The notes under the pieces: model-generated
Told to the model about the DNA's origin: nothing
Database searches by the model: none
What the model saw: the letters and a program-made list of their open reading frames with translations, nothing else
NCBI RefSeq assembly: GCF_901873445.1
Contig: NZ_CABFLN010000053.1
Location: forward strand, 1 to 64,000
Source of the DNA: Gemella haemolysans
GTDB lineage: Bacteria; Bacillota; Bacilli; Staphylococcales; Gemellaceae
DNA length: 64,000 nt
Reading direction: 5' to 3'
In this document: positions 26,092-34,741 of the stretch, piece by piece
Position numbering within the stretch: the stretch's first letter is position 1
Layout of the letters: every line of letters starts with the position of its first letter
Made by a program: the position numbers and the translations under genes

Positions 26092-27834
26092 CTATTTCTC
26101 CTCCTCTAGTAATTGTTCAACAAGTTGATGAGTATAGTAAATATCTCCATCATATTTTAGTAAACTACTAATTTTTTCTGAATTATGGTACTTACTAGCA
26201 ATTACCGTACGTAATTGTTTATTATGGTTATGTTCAACAATATATATTTTTCTATATTTATCAAATGTATTACGAACAGCTTGAGCAACTGGATAAATTT
26301 GACGAATATGCATTGTATCAATTTTTAGTCCTTGTTCTTTTAGTTGTTTAGCAGCTTTATTTAGTACTCCATAAGTTGAGTTAACACCAACTAATAAGAT
26401 ATCTTTTTCATCATTGTATTCATTTAATACAAATGGTCTTTCAACTAAAGCTGACTCAATCTTGTTAGCACGTTTTTCTTTTTGACGTTTTGTATTACGT
26501 TTCACCTCTGAAGGTAGTCCAACTACTGAGTGTTCATAACTGTTCGCATTATGAATTCCACCTTTTTGACCAGGGATAGTTCTATTTGAAACTAACACAT
26601 CAGTTGCATAACGTTTGAAGTAGATAATATCTTCTTCTGTAATTTCTTCTTGTTTTAATAAGTTACCACGATCGACTTGAACTTTACTAAAGTCAAAGTT
26701 AGGAACTGTTTCTTTGTTCATACCTAATTGTAGATCCATTAAAACAATAACTGGTGTTTGATATTTTTCTGCCATGTTAAATGCATCTATCATAGTGTAG
26801 AAACAATCTTCTACAGATGTTGGAGCTAGTACTATACGAGATGCATCTCCTGTTCCACCGTAGACAGCGTGGAAAATATCAGATTGCTCTGTTTTTGTTG
26901 GAAGCCCCGAAGAAGGACCACCCCTTTGAACATCTACAATAACAACTGGTTGTTCTGCCATAGCAGCCATACCTAAGAACTCAGTCATAAGTGAAATACC
27001 AGGACCAGATGTGGCTGTCATAGCACGTACTCCTGCGAAGTTAGCTCCAATAGCAACACCTAATGCTGCAATTTCATCTTCAGTTTGAATATATGCTCCA
27101 TTTACTAACGGAAGCTTATCAAATAAATATTCCATGATTTCTGTTGCTGGTGTAATAGGATATCCAGCATACATTCTACAACCTGCTGCTAAAGCACCAA
27201 GACCAGCTGCATGGTTACCGATTAACCACATATTTCTATGAGTTGGATTTAATTTTTTAAGGTAATACTTATCTTTAATATCATTTTCTTCCATGAATTC
27301 AGTCATGATTTCACGCCCTTTATCAAAGGCTTGGATATTAATATTTACTACTTCTTCACCTTTACTAGAAAATTTTGTTTCAATCATATCGTAGAATAGT
27401 TTTGAATCTATATCTAATAATGAAGAACAAATTCCAAGTGTAATTATGTTTTTGATAATCGGATTAGCAATTTCTTTAGCTAATTCTGTAATTGGGAATA
27501 CCGCAACTAAACCTTTAATTTCTTCTGAAATTTCCGGTTTAATTTTAGAATCCGCAATAATAATACTATTTTCATCTAATTCTGGAATATAGCTATCCAG
27601 TGTAGCTTGGTCGAATGCTATAAGAATATCTGTCTTATAATCAATTACATTTATTTTTTCTTCTGAAATACAAATTTTACTATTGCTGTGACCACCTTTA
27701 ATTCTACTCGCAAAATCTCTTGTAGAATACATGTGGTATCCAAGTGTATTTACTACTGTAGAGAAAATTTCGGCTGTACTTTCAATACCTTCACCTTGTT
27801 CTCCACCAATTTTCCATCCTAATTTATTAATCAT
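26092..27834 (-). CDS. korA: 2-oxoacid:ferredoxin oxidoreductase, fused gamma/alpha subunit
   Basis: 580 aa from the ATG at 27834, which has AAAGGAG 5 nt upstream; an in-frame ATG at 27858 lacks an SD. Residues ~5-180 are the gamma domain (GGEQGEGIESTAEIF, RIKGGHSN). From ~200 the alpha domain follows (GNHAAGLGALAAGCRMYAGY, TSGPGISLM, then the transketolase-like C-terminal domain). This gamma-alpha fusion is the two-subunit architecture known from actinobacterial KorAB and staphylococcal homologues. Confidence 0.92.
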   Translation of the reverse strand: MINKLGWKIGGEQGEGIESTAEIFSTVVNTLGYHMYSTRDFASRIKGGHSNSKICISEEKINVIDYKTDILIAFDQATLDSYIPELDENSIIIADSKIKPEISEEIKGLVAVFPITELAKEIANPIIKNIITLGICSSLLDIDSKLFYDMIETKFSSKGEEVVNINIQAFDKGREIMTEFMEENDIKDKYYLKKLNPTHRNMWLIGNHAAGLGALAAGCRMYAGYPITPATEIMEYLFDKLPLVNGAYIQTEDEIAALGVAIGANFAGVRAMTATSGPGISLMTEFLGMAAMAEQPVVIVDVQRGGPSSGLPTKTEQSDIFHAVYGGTGDASRIVLAPTSVEDCFYTMIDAFNMAEKYQTPVIVLMDLQLGMNKETVPNFDFSKVQVDRGNLLKQEEITEEDIIYFKRYATDVLVSNRTIPGQKGGIHNANSYEHSVVGLPSEVKRNTKRQKEKRANKIESALVERPFVLNEYNDEKDILLVGVNSTYGVLNKAAKQLKEQGLKIDTMHIRQIYPVAQAVRNTFDKYRKIYIVEHNHNKQLRTVIASKYHNSEKISSLLKYDGDIYYTHQLVEQLLEEEK

Positions 27835-28028
27835 ATAATCTCCTTTAATCTCTTTCATTAGAAATTTACTCGTTGATTTCTCAATACTTTATTCTATCAT
27901 ATTTAAGAAAATTTTTCCATCTAATAATATCTATTATCACTATGAAAAAACTAATAAAAATATTATTATTTCATTATTTTTCATTATTTTTTAAGTGAAC
28001 TTCATTTTTAAAAATTTGTATAATATTT

Positions 28029-28089
28029 AGGAACAAATAAATCTTTTAATATTTACTATTTTAAAATAAATATCGATTTATTCGTTCCT
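28029..28089 (-). terminator. Long hairpin downstream of the peptide-binding lipoprotein gene
   Basis: Arms 28029-28043 and 28075-28089 pair over 15 positions with one G-U in the minus-strand RNA, and the interior ATATTT/AAATAT continues the stem. It lacks a strong T run in the minus direction, so termination is plausible but not certain. Confidence 0.5.
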
Positions 28090-28109
28090 AATTTTTTCTT
28101 ATTATCTTA

Positions 28110-29924
28110 TTAGTTTTTAATTCCTTTATCTGAAGTTAATTCAAGTTCATAAAATTGTTGATCAAAAGTATTATATTTTGTAAGATCTATATTTTTAACT
28201 CGTTTATTAACCCATACAATATCTGTACTCCAACTTAAAGGTAACCATGGAGCAGCCTCTGCAAAGTCATTGTCAAATTTATTGAATGCCTCTTTTATTT
28301 TGTTGTCATCAAATGAATCTTTCGAATCAATAGCTTCCAAATCTTTTGCTAAAGTATCATCTATATATCTAGGTAAGTTTAATTTAGATGTTCCTCCAGC
28401 TATATAGTTAGGATTTGGATTATTGAAGAATCCCCAAGCTCCTTGGAAAATATCTATAGAAGGATCATCAGCTTGTACTCTCGTTGCCCAATCTTTAGGA
28501 GACAATAATTTACCATCCACTAATTTAACATCAAGTCCTACTTCTTTCCATGATTTAATGAAGTTATCTGCTAACGCTTGATCTACTTCACTACCTGTAT
28601 TTCTTGCAGCATAGTTGAATACTAATTTTTCACCATTTTTATTTTCACGTAACCCATCTCCATCAGTATCTTTATATCCCGCTTCGTCTAATAATTTTTT
28701 AGCTTTTTCTATATCTTTTTTGAATTTTTTACCATTAGGATTAACTGCTAATTCAATTCTAGGTGGGAAGAAACCTGAACCAGTTGGCGTATATCTTAAT
28801 CCCTTAAACAGTTTATCGTTAATTTGATCCCAATCTACAGCGTATCCGAATGCTTGTCTTAATTTAGCATCACCTAATTTACCACTTGTATCAGTTAGAA
28901 CTTTTCCTTCTTTTTTATCAAATTTCCCTAATTTAAATCCTACATAAGACACGTAAAGATCTGTTTGCCCTAGAATATCTCCATTTTTAGAATCTTTTAT
29001 ACCTTCCCAAATATTTGGACTAAGAGAACGAATATAGTCGACATCTCCGTTTTTAATAACTGATGCTGCTTGAGATGGTGACACAGCTTTAAATTCTATT
29101 TCTTTTACTTTAACCTTATCTTTATTATAAAAATGAGGGTTTTGTTTTGCTAACACACTTTCTCCATTAATTTGTTTATCTAAGTAATAAGGTCCATATG
29201 ATAAAGGTTTTGTATTAAGATTTGCTCCAGAGAACTTAGTGAAATCTTTAGATGCTTCTTCTACTTGAGCTTTATTTAAAAATACAGTTATAAATCCATT
29301 ACCCCAAAGTAATGATGGTCTAACATCTGTATATTTAATTACTACAGTTTTATCATCTTTTTTTACTATACCTTTAATAGATGAAGCTTTCCCTTCATGA
29401 TACTCCTTCATTCCTTCGATTACTTCGTAATCAGAAGAATATCTAACATTTTCCACATATTTAGGATTTCCCATTAAATTATAAGTAGCAATGATATCAT
29501 CCGCTGTAACATCTTCTCCATTATTCCATTTCAAATCTTTTCTTAAAGTAATTGTCGCTTCTTTCTTCTCTTTATCTAAATGGAATTTTGCAGGAGCATT
29601 TTCATCATCTTGTTTTAATCTATAGTCTTTATCTAATGCAAATGTATATAACATTGTATCTCTCATAATATAATAATCAGTTGCTTGTAAGAAGAATATC
29701 GGATTAAACATTCCTGTAAGTGGATCTGCTGATAAAATTCCAACTTTTAGATGGCTATCTGATATAGCATTTCCTTCATTTTGAACTAAAGTTTTAAATT
29801 CTACCGATGGTTTTGTAATATCCCCCGTTTTCTTGCTTTGATTTGTAGCACAACCTGCTAATAATAATGTTAAAGCTAAACTTGAACTCACAACTTTTGA
29901 TATTTTTTTATTATTTTTTTTCAT
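28110..29924 (-). CDS. Oligopeptide ABC transporter substrate-binding lipoprotein (OppA-like)
   Basis: 604 aa. A type II signal peptide ends in the lipobox LLAGC with the lipid-modified Cys at residue 25. The mature part is an SBP_bac_5 domain, with a NPIFFLQATDYYIMRDTML segment in the N-terminal lobe and ATITLRKDLKWNNGEDVTA typical of the family. It captures peptides for an Opp-type permease, but no permease or ATPase genes are adjacent, so it must use a transporter encoded elsewhere. A T-box leader and strong promoter lie directly upstream, tying expression to charging of a tRNA. Confidence 0.92.
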   Translation of the reverse strand: MKKNNKKISKVVSSSLALTLLLAGCATNQSKKTGDITKPSVEFKTLVQNEGNAISDSHLKVGILSADPLTGMFNPIFFLQATDYYIMRDTMLYTFALDKDYRLKQDDENAPAKFHLDKEKKEATITLRKDLKWNNGEDVTADDIIATYNLMGNPKYVENVRYSSDYEVIEGMKEYHEGKASSIKGIVKKDDKTVVIKYTDVRPSLLWGNGFITVFLNKAQVEEASKDFTKFSGANLNTKPLSYGPYYLDKQINGESVLAKQNPHFYNKDKVKVKEIEFKAVSPSQAASVIKNGDVDYIRSLSPNIWEGIKDSKNGDILGQTDLYVSYVGFKLGKFDKKEGKVLTDTSGKLGDAKLRQAFGYAVDWDQINDKLFKGLRYTPTGSGFFPPRIELAVNPNGKKFKKDIEKAKKLLDEAGYKDTDGDGLRENKNGEKLVFNYAARNTGSEVDQALADNFIKSWKEVGLDVKLVDGKLLSPKDWATRVQADDPSIDIFQGAWGFFNNPNPNYIAGGTSKLNLPRYIDDTLAKDLEAIDSKDSFDDNKIKEAFNKFDNDFAEAAPWLPLSWSTDIVWVNKRVKNIDLTKYNTFDQQFYELELTSDKGIKN

Positions 29925-29957
29925 AAATATACCTCACTTTTCTTACACAAAGAAAAA

Positions 29958-30205
29958 AGTCCCTGTAGAAGTTATTTACTTCTACAAGGACGTATCTATT
30001 GACGTGTTACCACCTTGATTTATAGTATTCTCACAAATACTAGCTCATAAAGTACTAAAATATACTTTCAGCTATATCGGGCTATCCCGTAGTAGTTTAA
30101 CTATTCAACCACTAACACGAAAAGACCATCTTCATAGTATCATCTTTGATCTCCTTTCACCTACCGAGACTCTCTAAGCAAACATCAACTACTACTCTTC
30201 TTTTC
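29958..30205 (-). promoter_or_regulatory. T-box riboswitch leader of the peptide-binding protein gene
   Basis: Minus strand, 5' to 3': stem I base GAAAAGA (30205-30199) pairs with TCTTTTC (30125-30119). A loop E-like AGTA lies on the 5' side and GAA on the 3' side, immediately followed by GAT (30130-30128) as the candidate specifier codon (aspartate). The AGAGAGT and GGTAGGTGAAA elements of stem I follow their usual order. The T-box sequence AAGGTGGTAACACG is at 30016-30003. A terminator of 14 bp (29992-29958) ending in T6 follows. An overlapping ATG (Met) reading of the specifier is possible but fits loop E less well. Confidence 0.85.
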
Positions 30206-30231
30206 AAAGTGTAATTTTTTATTGTGATTTA

Positions 30232-30260
30232 AGTATATCAAGTTAATAAACCCTTGTCAA
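30232..30260 (-). promoter_or_regulatory. Promoter of the T-box controlled gene
   Basis: Minus strand TTGACA (30260-30255), 17 nt, TATACT (30237-30232). Confidence 0.8.
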
Positions 30261-30315
30261 TATTTTTTTATCATTCGTTTTTAACAATTATTACTGAACA
30301 CTACAATAAAACTTC

Positions 30316-30360
30316 AAAAATCAAAGAGTACAGAAAATATCCATACTCTTTGATTTTTTT
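30316..30360. terminator. Hairpin terminator downstream of the anchor remnant
   Basis: AAATCAAAGAGTA pairs with TACTCTTTGATTT; T-rich on both sides. Confidence 0.8.
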
Positions 30361-30377
30361 ATAATTTATTTACTTAA

Positions 30378-30488
30378 TTATTCAGAAAGTTTACGTCTAA
30401 CAGCAACTCCTCCTGAAGTTGCGATGGCTAATCCTACAATTGTAGCTGACGCTAACGTGTAATTTTTTTCTTCATAATAACTTTTTTC
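30378..30488 (-). pseudogene. C-terminal remnant of a cell-wall-anchored protein
   Basis: A 36-codon frame with no start codon encodes NYTLASATIVGLAIATSGG then VAVRRKLSE and a stop: a hydrophobic span plus a short basic tail, as at the end of LPXTG proteins. The LPXTG motif itself is missing, and a TGA closes the frame upstream. A hairpin terminator follows. Probably the relic of a deleted surface-protein gene. Confidence 0.45.
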
Positions 30489-30626
30489 TCACTTTCATAT
30501 TTATAATTTATAATTTACATAATATCATAAACGTACGTGTTTTTTCAATACTAAAATATATACAAAATAACGATAACGATTAAAAAACGAATTTTTTTGA
30601 AATCAAAACTTTAGAATAAAATTAAA

Positions 30627-30658
30627 AATCAAGATTAGATTCTTCTAACCTTGATTTA
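30627..30658 (-). terminator. Terminator of the SDR gene
   Basis: AAATCAAGATTAGA pairs with TCTAACCTTGATTT (one mismatch), followed on the minus strand by TTTTTAATTTT. Confidence 0.8.
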
Positions 30659-30671
30659 TATTTATTCTTTA

Positions 30672-31445
30672 TTATTTAAACATATTTGCTAAAATTCGAT
30701 CACTTAACCTTGGGAACAATTGACTAATTTTAACACCAACAACTAATTTAAACGGTAAATTTACCTCACGTTTCTTTGTTTCAATTCCTTTTATTATCTT
30801 TGTTACAACAAGTTTAGGTGTTAATGTTTTACCACCCATAGCTTTTTGATAACTCTTATCTTCATCAGCTATATTGAAGAAATTTGTAGCTACAGGTCCT
30901 GGATTTACTGTCATAACGTGAACATTATCTTTTTTTAGCTCTAAACGTAAAGAATTGAAGTATCCAATTAAAGCGAATTTAGTCGCTGAATATACAGAAC
31001 TTTTTGGCGTAGAAATCTTACCTGCTAATGAAGCAATAGTAACTATTGTTCCAGATTTTTTTTCTCTCATTCTCTCAGCTATTTCTGTAGTCAATTGAAT
31101 AGTTCCAATTACATTTGTATCAAACATATTAACTACCTCAGCATCACTAAATTCACTAAAATCTTTCATAATACCATATCCCGCACCATTAATAAGAATA
31201 TCGATATCACTAACAGAAGAAAGTAAATTATCTACTTGTTCTTGAGAACCAATATCAACGCTATAAACTCTAGTTTTTACATTGTCAAAAGCGCTACACT
31301 TTTTAGCGACTTTTTCTAACGCTTCTTTTCTACGAGCAACTAATAACAATTCTACATTTCCTTTTTGTGCGAATTGATGAGCCAATTCACGACCTAAGCC
31401 ACTTGAAGCTCCTGTAATTAGTATTCTTTGTTTACCAACATCCAT
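30672..31445 (-). CDS. Short-chain dehydrogenase/reductase
   Basis: 257 aa from ATG 31445; a longer reading from 31481 would run back into the CopY-like gene and has a weaker SD. The Rossmann motif GASSGLG is at ~12-18, NGAGYG near 88 replaces the usual NNAG, and the catalytic YSATKFA with upstream Ser (TIASLAG) is near 155. The C-terminal part resembles DltE/YqjQ-like SDRs acting on lipids or unknown substrates. It lies 14 bp downstream of a CopY-type repressor gene, so it is probably co-transcribed and copper responsive. Confidence 0.88.
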   Translation of the reverse strand: MDVGKQRILITGASSGLGRELAHQFAQKGNVELLLVARRKEALEKVAKKCSAFDNVKTRVYSVDIGSQEQVDNLLSSVSDIDILINGAGYGIMKDFSEFSDAEVVNMFDTNVIGTIQLTTEIAERMREKKSGTIVTIASLAGKISTPKSSVYSATKFALIGYFNSLRLELKKDNVHVMTVNPGPVATNFFNIADEDKSYQKAMGGKTLTPKLVVTKIIKGIETKKREVNLPFKLVVGVKISQLFPRLSDRILANMFK

Positions 31446-31459
31446 CTTACATCCCTCTT

Positions 31460-31900
31460 TTAACCATGTTTTGCAGCACAACTACATTGCCCTTTTAAAC
31501 ATTTACATGTAATGACATCTGCTGCAGTTTTTCTTTTTTCTTTAAGTAATTCAATAATTTCATCAATATTACTTTTACTCAAATTATCTGTCTCAATTAT
31601 ATTCTTAACAATAATATGTGTTCGTCTCTCACAAATTCTTTCTAAAAAGTTTTGTGTTAATATCTCTAAACACTCATCTTCTACACATTTTGCTGAATAT
31701 AAAAATTTATTCCCTTGTTTTCTTGTTTCTAAAAATCCTTTTTCTACTAACCTTGAAAGTAAAGTTTTAATAGTTGAAGGAGTCCAAGACTTTTCTTCAC
31801 CTAGAGTATCTATTACAAATTTACTTGTAGTTTCTTTATTGCTCCAGACTACTCGCATTACTTCCCATTCAGCTTCTGAAATATTAATATCCATTTCCAT
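31460..31900 (-). CDS. copY: CopY/BlaI family copper-responsive repressor
   Basis: 146 aa. N-terminal winged helix of the BlaI/MecI/CopY type (SEAEWEVMRVVWS; WTPSTIKTLLSRLVEKG). The C-terminus has the metal-binding Cys set at 132, 134, 139 and 141 (CKCLKGQCSC), the CxCxxxxCxC pattern of CopY. CopY repressors release the operator when Cu(I) displaces zinc. A consensus cop box lies in its own promoter. No copA, copB or copZ gene is near; the linked gene is an SDR. Confidence 0.85.
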   Translation of the reverse strand: MEMDINISEAEWEVMRVVWSNKETTSKFVIDTLGEEKSWTPSTIKTLLSRLVEKGFLETRKQGNKFLYSAKCVEDECLEILTQNFLERICERRTHIIVKNIIETDNLSKSNIDEIIELLKEKRKTAADVITCKCLKGQCSCAAKHG

Positions 31901-31919
31901 TCATCCTTTTTTTCTCAGT

Positions 31920-31929
31920 TACATCTGTA
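31920..31929 (-). promoter_or_regulatory. cop box operator
   Basis: TACATCTGTA matches the CopY consensus TACANNTGTA and lies just downstream of the -10, between promoter and SD. Confidence 0.75.
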
Positions 31930-31932
31930 ACT

Positions 31933-31961
31933 ATAATACTATGTTAAACATATAATGTCAA
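31933..31961 (-). promoter_or_regulatory. Promoter of the copY-SDR unit
   Basis: Minus strand TTGACA (31961-31956), 17 nt, TATTAT (31938-31933). Confidence 0.75.
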
Positions 31962-31966
31962 TTCAT

Positions 31967-32003
31967 AAAAAACTTGATTTTAGCATTGCTAAAATCAAGT
32001 TTA
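31967..32003 (-). terminator. Terminator after the GyrI-like gene
   Basis: AAACTTGATTTTAGC pairs with GCTAAAATCAAGTTT and is followed by T on the minus strand. Confidence 0.85.
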
Positions 32004-32791
32004 AGATTTTTTCTTAATTGGATGTCTTATTACAGTTTTAAGTTTCTCTGGCACTATTTTCCTCACATCTGAAATATAAATTTCATGATGATATCTGCTC
32101 TCATTTATATCTAACTCATAACCTTCAGAAATCATATATTCATGCATCTTAGCAACAGTTTCTGGCTCTAAATCATATGAACCTATATGCATGCATTGAA
32201 CACACTCGCCCTCATCATAGCATAAAAATTCAACCTTAGAAAAATCTTCTTTTTTCTTTTCTGTCACCTGCTCAATAGCCCAAGAAAATACCTCTTTGGT
32301 AACAAAATCTGGCATTCTTATTAATGAAATAAATTTAAAATTTTGTTTATTAGTATTATCAACACCCTCTATTCCATCTTGCCACCAAAAACCTTCTAAT
32401 GGTGGAACAACAAAATCAAAGTAATCAGGAATTTTATACTCTTCCTTTTTATTCATCTTTATCGCATAAGCTACAGGATGGGAGTGACTCAAAAATCGCG
32501 ATTTCGGAGAAACAAGATTTTGTCGAGTCATCCCCGCACAGTTTATTAGATATCTAAAAAGCTTTTCTAAAGCTAAATTAGATATCAATAAACCACTGCG
32601 TCTATAAGTCCTCATATAAACTTTGTAAAATTTTGGGACTTTTGGGGCAACCCCTTATACTCGCTATTCTCATCATTGGGGTCCCCACTCCCTCTAACTG
32701 CTATATAATTAGCCTTATCTACATTTACTATACAAGGTTTATTTTTAGGTGCATATAAATGCTTAAGAGTTTTTTTGAAATCTACTGCCAT
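32001..32791 (-). pseudogene. GyrI-like small-molecule-binding protein gene, split by a MITE
   Basis: The true start is ATG 32791 (SD GGAG, 7 nt), encoding MAVDFKKTLKHLYAPKNKP, then VDKANYIAVRGSGDPNDENSEYK, where the frame enters the MITE and stops at TGA 32614-32612 (59 codons). The rest resumes after the MITE with VAYAIKMNKKEEYKIP and contains PPLEGFWWQDG, LIRMPDFV, MHIGSYD and RHHEIYISD-like family motifs to the stop at 32001. The two halves are in different frames. About seven residues expected between the halves are missing. A 204-codon ORF starting inside the MITE (32615) might still make a truncated product. Starts 1 bp after yqeM stops. Confidence 0.85.
32478..32657 (+). mobile_element. 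MITE-like repeat, copy C, inside the GyrI-like gene
   Basis: Same family as copies A, B and D. It contains the terminal hairpin (TGACTC...GAGTCA), the CCACTGCGTCTAT core and an AACCCCTTA end. It interrupts an otherwise recognisable coding sequence, which shows it inserted there. No target duplication is clear; roughly 20 bp of the gene seem to have been lost at the site. Confidence 0.88.
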
Positions 32792-32792
32792 T

Positions 32793-33512
32793 TTATTTCT
32801 CCAAAATAAAGATTATTCGATCCGATTCAGAGTAATTTTTATTATCCTTATCAAAATCACAGAAATAATCTTTCACTTCAAATCCAGTATTTTGAATTTC
32901 TCCAAGGACATCATTTATTTCATAAGTTCTTTGTGAATGAAACTGTTCAAGCTTTCTATATAAACCATTCTTTTCTTTAATAAAGAATGACAGTTCACTT
33001 TCCACTTCTAGCGAATTTTCTGTCTCATATGTAAACCATAGATAACTAATTTCTTCATCTTCATAACCAAAAACTTGTTTTTCCAACATATCAGTAATTT
33101 TTCTTGGAGTGTGGATATCAAAAACAAATTTTCCACCTTCTTTAAGAGATGAATATACTTCTTCTAATCCTTGTTTAAATTCTTCAAAATCCGATAAATA
33201 ATTAAAAACATCGAATGCACTTAAAATAAAATCAAATTCCATATTTAACGATGAAATTTCTAGTAAATCCATTGCAAAATAATTACAACCCGGAACTTTT
33301 TCGCTAGCTATCGCTAACATTTGCTCACTATTATCTACTGCGAATACTTCTCCATATTTTTTTAGTGTTGATAGCATCGTTCCACTACCGCAACCTAAAT
33401 CAAGAACTAGAAGATTTTTTCTATCTTCTAATTCTTGTTTAATAATATTTTTATAAGCATCGTAGTCAACATCCATTAGTTTATCATAAACAATACTTAA
33501 ATTCTCATACAT
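32793..33512 (-). CDS. yqeM: Class I SAM-dependent methyltransferase
   Basis: 239 aa from ATG 33512 (SD AAAGGTG); the earlier in-frame ATG at 33542 would overlap rsfS by 29 bp. Motif I VLDLGCGSGTML is near residues 35-46, then VFAVDNSEQML and FDFILSAFDVFNYL. Position directly after rsfS matches B. subtilis yqeM. Substrate not known. The downstream GyrI-like gene begins 1 bp beyond its stop. Confidence 0.88.
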   Translation of the reverse strand: MYENLSIVYDKLMDVDYDAYKNIIKQELEDRKNLLVLDLGCGSGTMLSTLKKYGEVFAVDNSEQMLAIASEKVPGCNYFAMDLLEISSLNMEFDFILSAFDVFNYLSDFEEFKQGLEEVYSSLKEGGKFVFDIHTPRKITDMLEKQVFGYEDEEISYLWFTYETENSLEVESELSFFIKEKNGLYRKLEQFHSQRTYEINDVLGEIQNTGFEVKDYFCDFDKDNKNYSESDRIIFILEK

Positions 33513-33513
33513 A

Positions 33514-33852
33514 TTAGACACCTTTGATAGGGTATTTTTCAAATAATGAATCTAATTCATAGTATTCTCTATCATCACGTGTCATAATATTAACTACAAC
33601 ATCTCCTAAGTCCATAAGAACCCATTTAGCTTCTCTTAGACCTTCTGTACTATGAATTTCTCCACCATTTTCTAATACTTGTTCTCTAACTTCTTGTGCA
33701 ATTGCTTCTACTTGTCTATTTGTAGGTGCGTGACAGATTACAGAATAATCGTATAATACTCCTGCTTGCGTTAAATCATAAGCAACAATATCATATCCGT
33801 GCTTGTCGTCACATGCATCTACAACAATTTTTAATAAGTTTTCTACTTCCAT
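33514..33852 (-). CDS. rsfS: Ribosomal silencing factor RsfS
   Basis: 112 aa from ATG 33852, which has AGAGG at a normal spacing; the ATG at 33858 sits on the SD. Contains the family signatures DLTQAG, DYSVICHA, EGLREAKWVLMDLGDVVVNIM and REYYELDSLF. Binds ribosomal protein L14 and blocks subunit joining in starvation. Confidence 0.95.
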   Translation of the reverse strand: MEVENLLKIVVDACDDKHGYDIVAYDLTQAGVLYDYSVICHAPTNRQVEAIAQEVREQVLENGGEIHSTEGLREAKWVLMDLGDVVVNIMTRDDREYYELDSLFEKYPIKGV

Positions 33853-33871
33853 TTTCATCCTCTTTCTTTAT

Positions 33872-34741
33872 TTATTTCTTTATAATATGGAACATTACTA
33901 CGTATAGTACATCATCTTCTGGATATCTTTTCGCAAGTTTTTCGATTAACTCATCCAAAGTAACTCCGTAATATTTTGCATAACGCTCTGTTAATGTTTC
34001 TCTTGTTACAGGCTTAACTAAATCAACTTCTAATGTAGCAAATACTGTGTCTGGATCTTCATAAGTTGTAGCTTCTAATAAATCACCTTTCTTGAAATGA
34101 GCTTCACTCTTATTTCTTATTGTAATTGTTTTTTCATCAGTTAAAATTTTATCTTTATTTTTTTCTTTAAATCCAACACGATAGTTTTTAATATTATAGT
34201 AATTATAACATTCTAATAATGAAGGATAAATTCTTTCATCATTGTCAATTAAGTAAACTAATGTATATTTTGCAGCAAGTCTAACCGCTTCATCAAGATC
34301 ATATTCAGATACTTCAGTTACCTCGGCTAAATGCGGGTGTTTTCTTTGTGGTTCAATGTAGTCTGCAATAAAAATTATTTTTTCTAATAATGTCATATAC
34401 TTTCTACCGAAAGTATGATTCGCAACAGCAAGTTTAACTTCTTCGTCAGCCACACCGAATTCTTCTTCAATATATGCACTTGCTACAGGACCATGTAATA
34501 CTTCCACTGGATAATCTAATAAATTAACATCTAAATTATGTAAAATTACATATTTTTTCATTAATACTTCATCCATAGGTTTACAAACATCATGAACTAA
34601 AGCTGCTAATGCTGCTTTTTCTACACTTGCTCCATGAATCTCTGCTAAGTGTTTCGCCACTTCCACAACTCTTAAAGTGTGTTCGTATCTTTTTTCTGGT
34701 AATATTTCTTTTACTCTATTTTGAATTTCTTGATATTCCAT
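33872..34741 (-). CDS. yqeK: YqeK HD-domain Ap4A hydrolase with an extra C-terminal domain
   Basis: 289 aa, against about 185-200 in typical YqeK. Residues 1-190 are the HD domain: YEHTLRVVEVAKHLA (His near 20), LVHDVCKP (HD near 50), HGPVASAYI (near 83), NHTFGR (near 108) and ADYIEPQRKHP (near 126). It cleaves diadenosine tetraphosphate to ADP. Residues ~200-289 are an extension that I do not recognise, with a beta-rich first half and a helical second half (ERYAKYYGVTLDELIEKL). The nadD start codon side overlaps: nadD ends 25 bp inside this gene. Confidence 0.9.
   Translation of the reverse strand: MEYQEIQNRVKEILPEKRYEHTLRVVEVAKHLAEIHGASVEKAALAALVHDVCKPMDEVLMKKYVILHNLDVNLLDYPVEVLHGPVASAYIEEEFGVADEEVKLAVANHTFGRKYMTLLEKIIFIADYIEPQRKHPHLAEVTEVSEYDLDEAVRLAAKYTLVYLIDNDERIYPSLLECYNYYNIKNYRVGFKEKNKDKILTDEKTITIRNKSEAHFKKGDLLEATTYEDPDTVFATLEVDLVKPVTRETLTERYAKYYGVTLDELIEKLAKRYPEDDVLYVVMFHIIKK

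Noticed and set aside
30128-30130. Methionine (ATG) as T-box specifier
   Set aside because: Placing the codon directly after the loop E GAA gives GAT; the ATG reading is shifted by one base and fits less well, though it is not excluded.
32001-32615. A 204-codon ORF as a complete gene
   Set aside because: Its first ~47 codons come from MITE copy C; the family N-terminus is found upstream in another frame.
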